Source of the DNA: Pseudonocardiales bacterium
GTDB lineage: Bacteria; Actinomycetota; Actinomycetes; Mycobacteriales; Pseudonocardiaceae
NCBI GenBank assembly: GCA_019247305.1
Contig: JAFAPC010000016.1
Span: forward strand, 33,718 to 97,717
DNA: 64,000 bases
Reading direction: 5' to 3'
The position numbers and the translations under genes were made by a program. The notes below the pieces were generated by a model. The model was given only the letters and a program-made list of their open reading frames with translations. It was not told the DNA's origin and did no database searches. Shown here in pieces: positions 18,537 to 26,395 of this stretch; the stretch's first letter is position 1; each line of letters begins with the position of its first letter.

Positions 18537-18552
18537 CAACAACTGGGAACCA

Positions 18553-18930
18553 CTACCGCCGGACGACTGGCCGGACGCCCGCCACCCACGGTCCCGACGA
18601 GCTCCCGAGCTGCAACGCCCCGTAACTCGCTCGGCCTCGTATAGACCCACGAGCATCGACATGAACCTGCCGGCGACCTGATTCTTCGATCATCCTGAGA
18701 AGGCTTGCCGCCTCAGAGCTGATGTGGTACTTCGTCAGCAGCTGATCGATCTGGACTTCGGTCTCAAGATCAAGAAACTCGATCCCCACCACAACGTCGA
18801 ACTCGTCTAGATCGACCATCGTCACATCGTCAAACTCTTCGGTCCGCTTGACCGGGTGGTCCAGGAAGCGCAGGTAGGCGGTGCCTGCGGTGCGATCCAC
18901 GTCGGCGGCGATGATTAGCTGAGAACTCAC
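18553..18930 (-). CDS. DUF2283 domain protein with extended C-terminus
   Basis: 125 aa. Residues 1-75 fit DUF2283: QLIIAADVDRTAGTAYLRFL, then VTMVDLDEFDVVVGIEFLDL. After about residue 85 the sequence (ASYGALQLGSSSGPWVAGVR) is low-complexity and not typical of the domain, and the gene ends just beside the pepN fragment, so the original stop may have been lost in a rearrangement. It begins immediately after the DUF4258 gene. DUF2283 proteins often accompany DUF4258 proteins in a two-gene, toxin-antitoxin-like unit (family knowledge). Confidence 0.7.
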   Translation of the reverse strand: MSSQLIIAADVDRTAGTAYLRFLDHPVKRTEEFDDVTMVDLDEFDVVVGIEFLDLETEVQIDQLLTKYHISSEAASLLRMIEESGRRQVHVDARGSIRGRASYGALQLGSSSGPWVAGVRPVVRR

Positions 18931-19161
18931 CTAGACCTCCCATGCGACCGACTTGACAACTTCGACCGAACTCCCAGACCCCTTCGGTACCAACCAGACC
19001 TTGAGCATCCGTCCGTCAGTCCCCGGGCCCTTGTAACGTCGGCCGCCTCTCCCGTCAACGCTCTCAACGTACTCCGTGAGGACTCGTTCCACATCAGCTT
19101 CCGTGACACCTCGCTCCCGCATCCTGCTGCGAGCGTGGTGTGTGTACCTGAGACGCATCAT
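18931..19161 (-). CDS. DUF4258 domain protein, toxin-like
   Basis: 76 aa: MMRLRYTHHARSRMRERGVT, then EADVERVLTEYVESVDGRGG and VWLVPKGSGSSVEVVKSVAW. The HARxRMxERGVT motif is characteristic of DUF4258, a fold related to small RNase toxins. ATG at 19161 overlaps the upstream stop by 4 nt (ATGA), and the DUF2283 gene follows without a gap, so all three genes from 19568 down to 18553 are likely one operon. Toxin activity is inferred from family context. Confidence 0.72.
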   Translation of the reverse strand: MMRLRYTHHARSRMRERGVTEADVERVLTEYVESVDGRGGRRYKGPGTDGRMLKVWLVPKGSGSSVEVVKSVAWEV

Positions 19162-19568
19162 GCATCAGGCAGCGTTGACAATACGTGCACCACGAAGGGT
19201 AGCTGGCTCGACGATTCACCGTTGACAGTGATCTGAACTTCGTAGCGGCCATCGACTGGCAACGGCACTCCCACGCCTGTGGCCAGCATCACCCCTATCT
19301 CCCCCTTGATTGCGCTTGCATTCACCGGCCGTTCGACCGCTCCTGCAAGATTGATCTTGTACCGCCCATCCGGTGGACGCACCGTAAACGTTACTTCCGC
19401 ACCGTCCTCGTTGGCAGCCAGCAGCAGTCTCATGGCCACGTACAACTGCCGCTGAGCGGGCAGGCTGGTCACATTGACCTGCGTAAAGCCGCCCCCAACC
19501 ACGGTCAGTAGGCCACCATGATCAACTCTGGCGAACTCCGCCAGCAGCGCGTAGTCCAACCTAGCCAA
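19158..19568 (-). CDS. DUF6941-like protein
   Basis: About 136 aa from a TTG at 19568, chosen because GGGGAGG lies about 7-8 nt upstream and the protein then begins ARLDYALLAEFARVDHGGLL, the normal DUF6941 N-terminus; the frame is open to 19649. The rest is beta-rich (AEVTFTVRPPDGRYKINLAG, DGRYEVQITVNGESSSQLPF). Function unknown; such proteins are scattered in actinobacterial accessory regions. First gene of an operon with DUF4258 and DUF2283. Confidence 0.65.
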   Translation of the reverse strand: MARLDYALLAEFARVDHGGLLTVVGGGFTQVNVTSLPAQRQLYVAMRLLLAANEDGAEVTFTVRPPDGRYKINLAGAVERPVNASAIKGEIGVMLATGVGVPLPVDGRYEVQITVNGESSSQLPFVVHVLSTLPDA

Positions 19569-19941
19569 CGTGGAACCTCCCCACGGATCACGACCAGTTG
19601 AGCAATAGTAGTCACTTGATCCACTCCGTAGCTCGACGCCCGCGCCCACGGCGACCTACCAGAACAACCAGTCCACACCTACGTCCGGCCAACCGAGATT
19701 CGCCACCCCGTCACACAGGGGACCTCGGAAAGTCGGAAGATCGCTAGATCTGTCGTTCTATTCCGGATCCATCTCCGAATTTCCTCCAGACCGTGGCATA
19801 CGCCTGGATCGACGAAACGATAAATCCTGTGATCACGTCTTTAGCGGCTGGGGTGCCCAACATTCCCGTAGGCCATAACGAGAATAAACCGGCAGCTCAG
19901 GGCAGGTCTGCCGGCCGAGCGCCGCAGGCATGCTTGCCAGG
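19569..19941. other. intergenic region, no gene seen
   Basis: Upstream region of the minus-strand DUF6941 operon and downstream of the DsbA-like gene. It is less GC-rich than its surroundings between about 19730 and 19880. I see no RNA gene, no strong hairpin and no convincing coding frame; a plus-strand frame at 19793-19993 lacks a ribosome-binding site and runs into the opposite gene. Confidence 0.5.
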
Positions 19942-20577
19942 TCAGGAGAAGTTGGGTTTTTCGTGGCGGGTTCGCTTGAGTTCGAAGAAGTGAGGGTAGC
20001 TGGCCAGCAACAGGGTGCCGTCGAAGATCTTCCCGGCTTGTTCGCCGCGCGGGATCCGGGACAGCACCGGTCCGAAGAAGCCTACCCCGTCCACGTGGAT
20101 GGTCGGGGTCCCGACGTCCAGCCCGACGGGGGCCATGCCGGCCTCGTGACTGGCGCGGAGCTCCTCGTCGTACTCGGTGCTCTGCGCTGCCGCCGCCAGC
20201 TCGGCGGGCAACCCCACCTCGGCCAGCGCGGCTGGGATCACCTCGTCGAAATCCTTGTTGCCCTCATTGTGGATTCGCCGGCCCAGCGCGGTGTAGAGCG
20301 GATCGAGCACCTTCTCCCCGTGCTCGCGAGCCGCGGCGATGCACACCCGCACCGGCTCCCAACCCTTGGCTATCCGGTCCCGGTACTGCTCGTCGAGCTC
20401 GCGACCCTCGTTGAGCAACGACAGGCTCATCACCCGGAAGTGCACGTCGATGTCCCGCACCGTCGCGACCTCAAGGATCCATCGTGAGGTGATCCAGGCA
20501 TACGGGCACAGCGGGTCGAAGTAGACATCAACTCGCGGTGAAAGGGCTTCGGTGCTGGGGCCGGCGGGTACCGTCAT
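19942..20577 (-). CDS. DsbA-family oxidoreductase, mycothiol-dependent nitroreductase (Rv2466c) type
   Basis: 211-aa thioredoxin-fold protein: [20 protein letters not shown] places the active site at the end of the first strand, and [20 protein letters not shown] carries the cis-Pro loop. The mycobacterial homologue uses CPWC with mycothiol; here the motif is CPYA, so the resolving cysteine is replaced by alanine and only a monothiol mechanism is possible. Start ATG at 20577. It is divergent from pepN (136 bp between starts), the same arrangement as Rv2466c/pepN in M. tuberculosis. Confidence 0.85.
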   Translation of the reverse strand: MTVPAGPSTEALSPRVDVYFDPLCPYAWITSRWILEVATVRDIDVHFRVMSLSLLNEGRELDEQYRDRIAKGWEPVRVCIAAAREHGEKVLDPLYTALGRRIHNEGNKDFDEVIPAALAEVGLPAELAAAAQSTEYDEELRASHEAGMAPVGLDVGTPTIHVDGVGFFGPVLSRIPRGEQAGKIFDGTLLLASYPHFFELKRTRHEKPNFS

Positions 20578-20713
20578 CGCGCTCTCCGTTCCTCGTCACG
20601 GGGTACAACCCATCCGAGTGGTCCCCTCTTCCCCGGGACTTACCCCCCTGTGGGCCGGCCCGCACCCGTGATTGGATGCCAGGGAACCCTGATTCCGACA
20701 CCCGAGGTGATCC

Positions 20714-23311
20714 GTGGCCGTCCCCAACCTCACTCAGAAGCAGGCGCGGGAGCGCGCCGCCCTGCTCGACGTCGACTCCTACACCGTCGATCTTGATCTC
20801 ACCGACGGTGCCGGCAAACCGGGCGAAGGCACGTTCCGCAGCACCACCACGGTCCGTTTCTCCTGCCGCACCCCGGGCGCCTCCAGCTGGATCGACGTGG
20901 TGGCTGCCCGAGTGAGTACTGCGACCCTGAACGGAGCCGCGCTCGACATCACCGACTACGACGAGGCGAACGGGATCGTGCTGCCTGCCCTGGCCGCCGA
21001 CAACGAGGTCACCATCGAGGCGGACGGCCGCTACATGAACACCGGTGAGGGGCTGCACCGCTTCGTCGATCCCGTCGATGGGGGGGTGTACCTCTACAGC
21101 CAGTTCGAGACCGCTGATGCCAAGCGCATGTACGCCTGCTTCGACCAGCCTGACCTCAAGGCGGTGCACCGCATCCGGGTCGTGGCGCCCGCCGACTGGA
21201 TGGTGATCTCCAACGCGCCATGCCAGCGCACTGAGGCCCTCGCCAGCGGGGCGGTCCGCCATATCTTCGCTGACAGCGCACGGATCAGCCCCTACATCGT
21301 GGCGCTGGTCGCCGGTCCCTACGCGCAGTGGACCGACGAGTACACCGACGCGGAGGGGACGATCCCGCTGGGCATCTACTGCCGCGCCTCGCTGGCCGAG
21401 CACATGGACGCCGAGCGCCTGTTCACCCAGACCAGGCAGGGTTTCGACTTTTACCACCGCGCCTTCGGGGTGCGCTACCCGTTTGAGAAGTACGACCAGT
21501 GCTTCGTGCCGGAGTTCAACGCCGGAGCGATGGAGAACGCCGGCTGTGTGACCTTCCTGGAGGACTACGTCTTCCGCAGCCGGGTCACCCGCTATCTCTA
21601 CGAGCGGCGCTGCGAGACGGTGCTGCACGAGATGGCGCACATGTGGTTCGGCGACCTGGTGACCATGCGGTGGTGGGATGACCTGTGGCTCAATGAGTCC
21701 TTCGCCACCTGGGCCTCGGTGTTGTGCCAGGCTGGGGCCACCGAGTACACCGGTGCGTGGACCACCTTCGCCACCGTGGAGAAGGCCTGGGCCTACCGGC
21801 AGGACCAGCTGCCCTCCACCCACCCGATCGCCTGCGACATCCCCGACCTGCAGGCTGTCGAAGTCAACTTCGACGGCATCACCTACGCCAAGGGCGCCAG
21901 CGTGCTGCGCCAGTTGGTCGCCTACGTCGGCCTGGAGAAGTTCCTCGCCGGGCTGCAGATCTACTTCACTCGGCACGCCTGGGCCAACGCCACCCTCGCT
22001 GACCTGTTGGCCGCGCTGGAGGAGGCCTCCGGCCGCGATCTGTCGACCTGGAGCGCGCAGTGGTTGGAGACCACCGGGCTCAACACGGTGCGACCCGAGT
22101 TCACCGTCGGCGCTGACGGGGCGTTCGCCTCGTTCGCGGTGCTTCAAGACGGTGCCCGCCCCGGTGCCGGTGAGCGGCGCACGCACCGCCTCGCTGTCGG
22201 CGTCTACGACTCCTCGACTGACTCCCCGACCGGCAACGGGTCTAGCAAGGCGCTGGTGCGCACGCACCGGGTGGAGCTTGACATCAGCGGGGAGCGCACC
22301 GAGGTCCCTGAGCTGGTCGGGGTGCCGGCGGGCCAGCTCGTGCTGGTCAACGACGACGACCTGACATACTGCGCCCTGCGGCTCGACGAGAAGTCGCTGG
22401 CGACGCTAGTGGAACGGATCGGCGACATCGCGGAGTCACTGCCCCGCTCGCTGTGCTGGTCGGCGGCCTGGGAGATGACTCGCGAGGCTGAGTTCAAGGC
22501 CAGAGATTTCGTCGCGGTGGTGCTGGGCGGGTTGTCCGCCGAGACCGAGGTCGGTGTGGTGCAACGCCTGTTGGCGCAGGCGCAGGTTGCGCTGTGCTCC
22601 TACGCTGATCCGACCTGGGCCAGTGAGGAAGGCTGGCCTAGGTTTACCAGCACGCTGATGAACCTCCTCAGCTCGGCCGACCCCGGCTCTGATCATCAGC
22701 TTGCCCTGGTCAACGCGCTGACCGGGGCCCTGCTCGGCAAGCCGGAACTGGATGCGATGGCCGGCTGGCTGGCAGGAGACGGCGTGCCCGAGGCCCTTGC
22801 GGTGGACACTGACCTGCGCTGGCGGTTGCTGCAGGCGCTCACCGCTCATGGTGTGACGGGAGAAGACGAGATCGCCGCCGAGGAGGAGCGCGATGCCACG
22901 GCGACCGGGCGCCGGCAAGCCGAGCGGACCCGGGCCCTGCTGCCCACCCCGGCCGCCAAAGAGCGCGCCTGGCAGCGGGCCATGCACGACGATGAACTGC
23001 CTAACGCCATCAGCGAGGCGGCCATCGGCGGCTTCAACCACCCCGCACACAAGCAGCTACTGGCTCCCTACCTGGAGCGGTACTTCACGGAGATTGCTGA
23101 GGTGTGGGACCGTCGGACCTCCGAGCGCGCCCAGCCCTGCGTGCTGGGCCTGTTCCCGTCGTGGGTCGTCGACCAGCGCTGTGTGGACGCGGCGAGCGCG
23201 TGGCTTGCGGCCGGTGAGCACCCGCCTGCGCTACACCGGCTGGTTTCTGAGGGTCAGGCCAATGTGATCCGTGCCCTGGCCGCCCGCGCGTTCGACACCG
23301 GTCGCTCGTGA
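20714..23311 (+). CDS. pepN: aminopeptidase N (M1 family)
   Basis: Zinc aminopeptidase that trims N-terminal residues from peptides in the cytosol. GAMENAG (about 271) binds the substrate N-terminus, HEMAHMWFGD (about 306) plus the Glu of WLNESFATW are the HExxH-E zinc site, and the catalytic Tyr region follows. 865 aa with the C-terminal ERAP1-like helical domain, normal length. GTG at 20714 with AGGTGA upstream. Its 5' part (20823-20935) is duplicated as a fragment at 18424-18536. Confidence 0.96.
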   Translation: MAVPNLTQKQARERAALLDVDSYTVDLDLTDGAGKPGEGTFRSTTTVRFSCRTPGASSWIDVVAARVSTATLNGAALDITDYDEANGIVLPALAADNEVTIEADGRYMNTGEGLHRFVDPVDGGVYLYSQFETADAKRMYACFDQPDLKAVHRIRVVAPADWMVISNAPCQRTEALASGAVRHIFADSARISPYIVALVAGPYAQWTDEYTDAEGTIPLGIYCRASLAEHMDAERLFTQTRQGFDFYHRAFGVRYPFEKYDQCFVPEFNAGAMENAGCVTFLEDYVFRSRVTRYLYERRCETVLHEMAHMWFGDLVTMRWWDDLWLNESFATWASVLCQAGATEYTGAWTTFATVEKAWAYRQDQLPSTHPIACDIPDLQAVEVNFDGITYAKGASVLRQLVAYVGLEKFLAGLQIYFTRHAWANATLADLLAALEEASGRDLSTWSAQWLETTGLNTVRPEFTVGADGAFASFAVLQDGARPGAGERRTHRLAVGVYDSSTDSPTGNGSSKALVRTHRVELDISGERTEVPELVGVPAGQLVLVNDDDLTYCALRLDEKSLATLVERIGDIAESLPRSLCWSAAWEMTREAEFKARDFVAVVLGGLSAETEVGVVQRLLAQAQVALCSYADPTWASEEGWPRFTSTLMNLLSSADPGSDHQLALVNALTGALLGKPELDAMAGWLAGDGVPEALAVDTDLRWRLLQALTAHGVTGEDEIAAEEERDATATGRRQAERTRALLPTPAAKERAWQRAMHDDELPNAISEAAIGGFNHPAHKQLLAPYLERYFTEIAEVWDRRTSERAQPCVLGLFPSWVVDQRCVDAASAWLAAGEHPPALHRLVSEGQANVIRALAARAFDTGRS

Positions 23312-23330
23312 GGGGTCAGGCCCTCACGAG
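23305..23330. terminator. bidirectional hairpin between pepN and DUF5130
   Basis: ctcgtgaggg (23305-23314) pairs with ccctcacgag (23321-23330), loop of 6 nt. It spans the stop codon of pepN and the stop of the convergent DUF5130 gene, so it can end transcripts from both sides. Confidence 0.7.
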
Positions 23331-23845
23331 TCGGTGTGGTCCGCGAGCATCCTCAGTCCCGAGGTCAGGCCTCCGGCGAGATCGCCCTCCTTGAACGAGG
23401 AGACCATGCTCTCCACCGCGAGCTTGCACCCTTGGTCGGGAAGCCGGTGGGCGGCCTTGCTGCCGGTGACCACCTCGATCACCCGCTGGCCAGGCGAGAC
23501 GGCCACCAGCACCGCGTCGTCGGCCCACGCGCCCATCAAGTCGTGGATCTGCTCGGCCCGGGTTCGGGTGTCCTCGCCCAGATCGCCCAAGTAGATCCCG
23601 AAATGCAAGCGCGCGCTGCGGCTGGTCCGGACCAGCGCGTCGTCGAGCGTCGCCAGCTGCGAGCGGGTGAAAGGCAACGTACGCAGCACGGGCTTGATCT
23701 GCCGCGCGGCGGAAATCCGGCCGGTGCCGACAACAGCCTCTCCGGGGGCCTGACTAGGAGCAGGGGGCTGCGGGTACCCGTCGTGCTGAGAGTCCGCGCG
23801 CCGCGCGGGGTCCCGATGCTGCTCATCACCAGTTGCCACGAGCAC
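23324..23845 (-). CDS. DUF5130 (TPM-like) family protein
   Basis: 173 aa. A disordered N-terminus is followed by a TPM-type domain: RLHFGIYLGDLGEDTRTRAE, then DDAVLVAVSPGQRVIEVVTG and CKLAVESMVSSFKEGDLAGG. This is the conserved actinobacterial protein found beside pepN and ctaJ (Rv2468c-like). No signal peptide. The start at 23845 overlaps the 3' end of ctaJ by 20 nt, implying coupling. Role unknown; association with the cytochrome oxidase gene is suggestive only. Confidence 0.8.
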   Translation of the reverse strand: MLVATGDEQHRDPARRADSQHDGYPQPPAPSQAPGEAVVGTGRISAARQIKPVLRTLPFTRSQLATLDDALVRTSRSARLHFGIYLGDLGEDTRTRAEQIHDLMGAWADDAVLVAVSPGQRVIEVVTGSKAAHRLPDQGCKLAVESMVSSFKEGDLAGGLTSGLRMLADHTDS

Positions 23846-24068
23846 CTCCGCGGGCTCCGCCAGATCCGTCCCGGCTGTGCGGGCGCGTCACTCCGTCGCG
23901 CACGGCCTCGGGGTTCGCCGTCCATAACACCGGTGGGTGATTCCATTCCTCACCGGGACGGTAGCGGCGGGTCCGAGCAAAGTTCGGCCGTAGCGTCAGC
24001 AAGCCCAGGACGATCATAATGGCCAGCGGGACACCCACCAGGGTGAGAATGACCTCCAGCGACGTCAC
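23826..24068 (-). CDS. ctaJ: aa3-type cytochrome oxidase small subunit CtaJ
   Basis: 80 aa from GTG 24068 (the frame is open to 24107). One membrane helix, SLEVILTLVGVPLAIMIVLG, then a conserved soluble part, FARTRRYRPGEEWNHPPVLW. This matches the accessory subunit CtaJ found in actinobacterial bcc-aa3 supercomplexes, encoded next to a DUF5130 gene. The peripheral domain lies on one membrane face and helps oxidase assembly or function (family knowledge). Easily missed because of its size and GTG start. Confidence 0.78.
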   Translation of the reverse strand: MTSLEVILTLVGVPLAIMIVLGLLTLRPNFARTRRYRPGEEWNHPPVLWTANPEAVRDGVTRPHSRDGSGGARGGARGNW

Positions 24069-24149
24069 CGCATCACGGTAGCTGACCAGAGCCAGGCGCC
24101 GCCGCACCAGGTGGGTGATCGAGGGTCTGCGGAGGCTGGCAGCGGCGCC

Positions 24150-24803
24150 TCAGGCGACCTCACCGAGGTAGGGCAACCACTGAGGGTCGGCGTCGAGCAC
24201 TGTGGCCAGCAGCCGCCAGTGCTGCCCCCGCGGGGCGCGCGGCGCCACCCGCAGCTTCCACCCCAGTTCGCTGAGCAGCCGATCACCCTTGCGATGGTTG
24301 CAGCGCGAGCAGCAGGCCACGCAGTTCTCCCAACAATGCTCGCCGCCGCGGCTGCGCGGGACCACATGGTCGATGGTCTCCGCGCGGGCTCCGCAGTAGG
24401 TGCACCGGTGGCGGTCCCGGTGCATCAGCGCCGCCCTGGTCATCGGCATCCGCCCCCGGTGTGGCACCCGCACGAAAGTGCACAGTTTGATCACCGAGGG
24501 GGCCAGGATGCTGGTCGTCGCGGAGTGCAACACCAAGCCCGCGGCGTCACCGTGCACCACATCAGCCTTGCCGCATACCACCAAGACAATTGCCCGGCGC
24601 AACGGCAGCGCCGTCAGCGGCTCGAAGCTCGCATTGAGCAGCAGGACCCGTCGGCGTCCCCAGGCCGGCGCTCCCGGAGCCGGGGACTGGTCCGCGACGA
24701 CGACCGTGGTTTCGAGAAGCCCGGTTGAGGTTCCTGAGCGCGGAGCGCTCCGCTGGTCCGCTCCCGCTGGGTGACCCTCCGGGCTGGGTTGTCGGTCGTG
24801 CAT
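24150..24803 (-). CDS. HNH endonuclease
   Basis: 217 aa from ATG 24803, which has GGAGG about 7-8 nt upstream; the frame extends to 25013 but that region overlaps the divergent channel gene. RRRVLLLNASFEPLTALPLR is the conserved N-terminal block of this chromosomal HNH family, and CTYCGARAETIDHVVPRSRG followed by CCSRCNHRKGDR is the ββα-metal site with two CxxC zinc knuckles. Widely conserved in actinobacteria at this locus (Rv2469c-like); cellular role unknown. Confidence 0.88.
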   Translation of the reverse strand: MHDRQPSPEGHPAGADQRSAPRSGTSTGLLETTVVVADQSPAPGAPAWGRRRVLLLNASFEPLTALPLRRAIVLVVCGKADVVHGDAAGLVLHSATTSILAPSVIKLCTFVRVPHRGRMPMTRAALMHRDRHRCTYCGARAETIDHVVPRSRGGEHCWENCVACCSRCNHRKGDRLLSELGWKLRVAPRAPRGQHWRLLATVLDADPQWLPYLGEVA

Positions 24804-24954
24804 GCGACCACCTCCGCCAGTGCGCGGCACTAGTTCACCACACGAAGCGGCGATCGCGCACGTGTCTGGAGCGGACTCGTCGGTGACTACTGGCCGAACT
24901 CCCCCAGCGATGCGCCAGGCGTGGCTGGCCCATGATGCGGATACAGTCCGGCGG

Positions 24955-25965
24955 ATGACCGTTGTTTCCCAGCCGGCCTGCTCCCGGGACGAGGGCTCGT
25001 GGTGCGCGCGCATCTACCACCTCACCCACAGCGACGCGCTGTCTCGCTACGCCGATGCCACGGTGGGGACGGGGCTGCGAATCCTGCTGATCCTGGTGCT
25101 CGCGGTCCTGATCCGGTTGATCGCGCACCGGATGATCACTCGGTTGACTCAGGTCACCGCGGAGGGATCCCCGTCTGGATTGCTCCGGCCGTTGCGGGAG
25201 CGGGCTCCGGAGTCCTGGCGCGGCACAGGGGTGCTGCGGCAGCGGCGATCGCAGCGGGCCCGCACGATCGGCTCAGTGCTGCGGTCCGGCACCACGTTCG
25301 TGGTCTACGGGGTGGCGGGCACCCTGGTGCTGGGCGAGCTCGGTATCGATCTTGAGCCCATCATCGCCTCGGCCGGCATCCTGGGCATCGCGCTGGGCTT
25401 CGGCGCGCAGAACTTGGTCAAGGACTTCCTGTCCGGGATGTTCATGATGGTCGAGGACCAGTACGGTGTCGGCGACGTGGTTGACCTTGGTGAGGCCAGC
25501 GGCACCGTGGAGGGGGTGGGGCTGCGGGTGACCACCCTGCGGGACGTCAAGGGCACTGTGTGGTACGTCCGCAACGGTGAGGTCATGCGCGTCGGCAACT
25601 CCAGCCAGGGCTACTCGGTGGCCGTCGTCGATGTGCCCATCGGACATGACGCGGACATTTCGGTATCCACCGAGCTCGCCGGTCGCACCGCCACTGAGCT
25701 CACCGCCGACGGCAGCGAATTGGCCGCCGATGTGCTCGAACCCCCCGAGATGCTCGGCGTTGAGTCGATCAGCTCGGAGGCCGTGACCCTGCGGATCACC
25801 ACCAAGGTACGGCCCGGGCGGCAGTGGACGGTGCAGCGGGCGCTGCGGGCCGCCGTCAAGGAGGCCTTCGCCGACGCTGGGATCCCGCCGCCTTCGCCAG
25901 CTGGTCTCACCACCCCGCCCTCCGGTGGCCTGCTGCCCGATCAGCTCGCTGACAGGGCAGGATGA
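24955..25965 (+). CDS. small-conductance mechanosensitive channel, MscS family
   Basis: 336 aa. Membrane helices at about 35-55 (GLRILLILVLAVLIRLIAHR) and about 105-150, including the pore-lining helix ASAGILGIALGFGAQNLVKD and the MscS signature FLSGMFMMVEDQYGVGDVVD, followed by the cytoplasmic beta domain (GTVWYVRNGEVMRVGNSSQG). It releases solutes on hypo-osmotic shock. Start ATG 24955 is chosen; in-frame starts also exist at 24910 and 24802, the latter overlapping the divergent HNH start. Four bases before glbO. Confidence 0.88.
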   Translation: MTVVSQPACSRDEGSWCARIYHLTHSDALSRYADATVGTGLRILLILVLAVLIRLIAHRMITRLTQVTAEGSPSGLLRPLRERAPESWRGTGVLRQRRSQRARTIGSVLRSGTTFVVYGVAGTLVLGELGIDLEPIIASAGILGIALGFGAQNLVKDFLSGMFMMVEDQYGVGDVVDLGEASGTVEGVGLRVTTLRDVKGTVWYVRNGEVMRVGNSSQGYSVAVVDVPIGHDADISVSTELAGRTATELTADGSELAADVLEPPEMLGVESISSEAVTLRITTKVRPGRQWTVQRALRAAVKEAFADAGIPPPSPAGLTTPPSGGLLPDQLADRAG

Positions 25966-25969
25966 ATAG

Positions 25970-26353
25970 GTGGCTGCACCGGAAAACTTCTACCAGGCCG
26001 TCGGCGGCGAGCAGACGTTTCGCCGGATCGTCGGCCGCTTCTATGAGTTGGTGGCGAAGGACGAGATACTGCGCCCGATCTACCCGGAGGAGGACCTGGG
26101 GCCCGCCGAGGAGCGGCTGCGGCTGTTCCTCATGCAGTACTGGGGTGGGCCGCGCACCTACTCCGCCCAACGGGGACACCCACGGCTGCGGATGCGCCAC
26201 GCCCCGTTCCGGATCGGGCTGACCGAGCGTGACGCCTGGCTGCGGTGTATGCGCATCGCGGTGGATGAGGCCGACCTTGGTGCGGCCTACCACGCCGTGC
26301 TCTGGGACTACCTGGTGATGGCGGCGAACAGCATGGTGAACTCGTTGACCTGA
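25970..26353 (+). CDS. glbO: truncated haemoglobin O (group II)
   Basis: 127-aa 2/2 globin. [20 protein letters not shown] is the trHbII N-terminus, [20 protein letters not shown] contains the B/E-helix residues and [10 protein letters not shown] the proximal His. Trp in the G-helix region ([14 protein letters not shown]) is typical of group II. Binds oxygen and may protect respiration or handle NO/peroxide. GTG at 25970 follows mscS by 4 nt and precedes the alpha-glucosidase, as glbO-aglA in M. tuberculosis. Confidence 0.95.
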   Translation: MAAPENFYQAVGGEQTFRRIVGRFYELVAKDEILRPIYPEEDLGPAEERLRLFLMQYWGGPRTYSAQRGHPRLRMRHAPFRIGLTERDAWLRCMRIAVDEADLGAAYHAVLWDYLVMAANSMVNSLT

Positions 26354-26395
26354 TTGACGTCCCTCGCGGCGGATTTCCCTGGCAGGATTGATCCC

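Noticed and set aside
19793..19993. 66-codon frame in the AT-richer intergenic region
   Set aside because: No ribosome-binding site and runs into the opposite DsbA-like gene.
20528..22267. 579-codon open frame on the minus strand
   Set aside because: Antisense shadow of pepN with His/Gly/Val-rich composition and no motif.
23536..23946. 136-codon minus-strand frame across DUF5130 and ctaJ
   Set aside because: Alternative frame of two well-supported genes.
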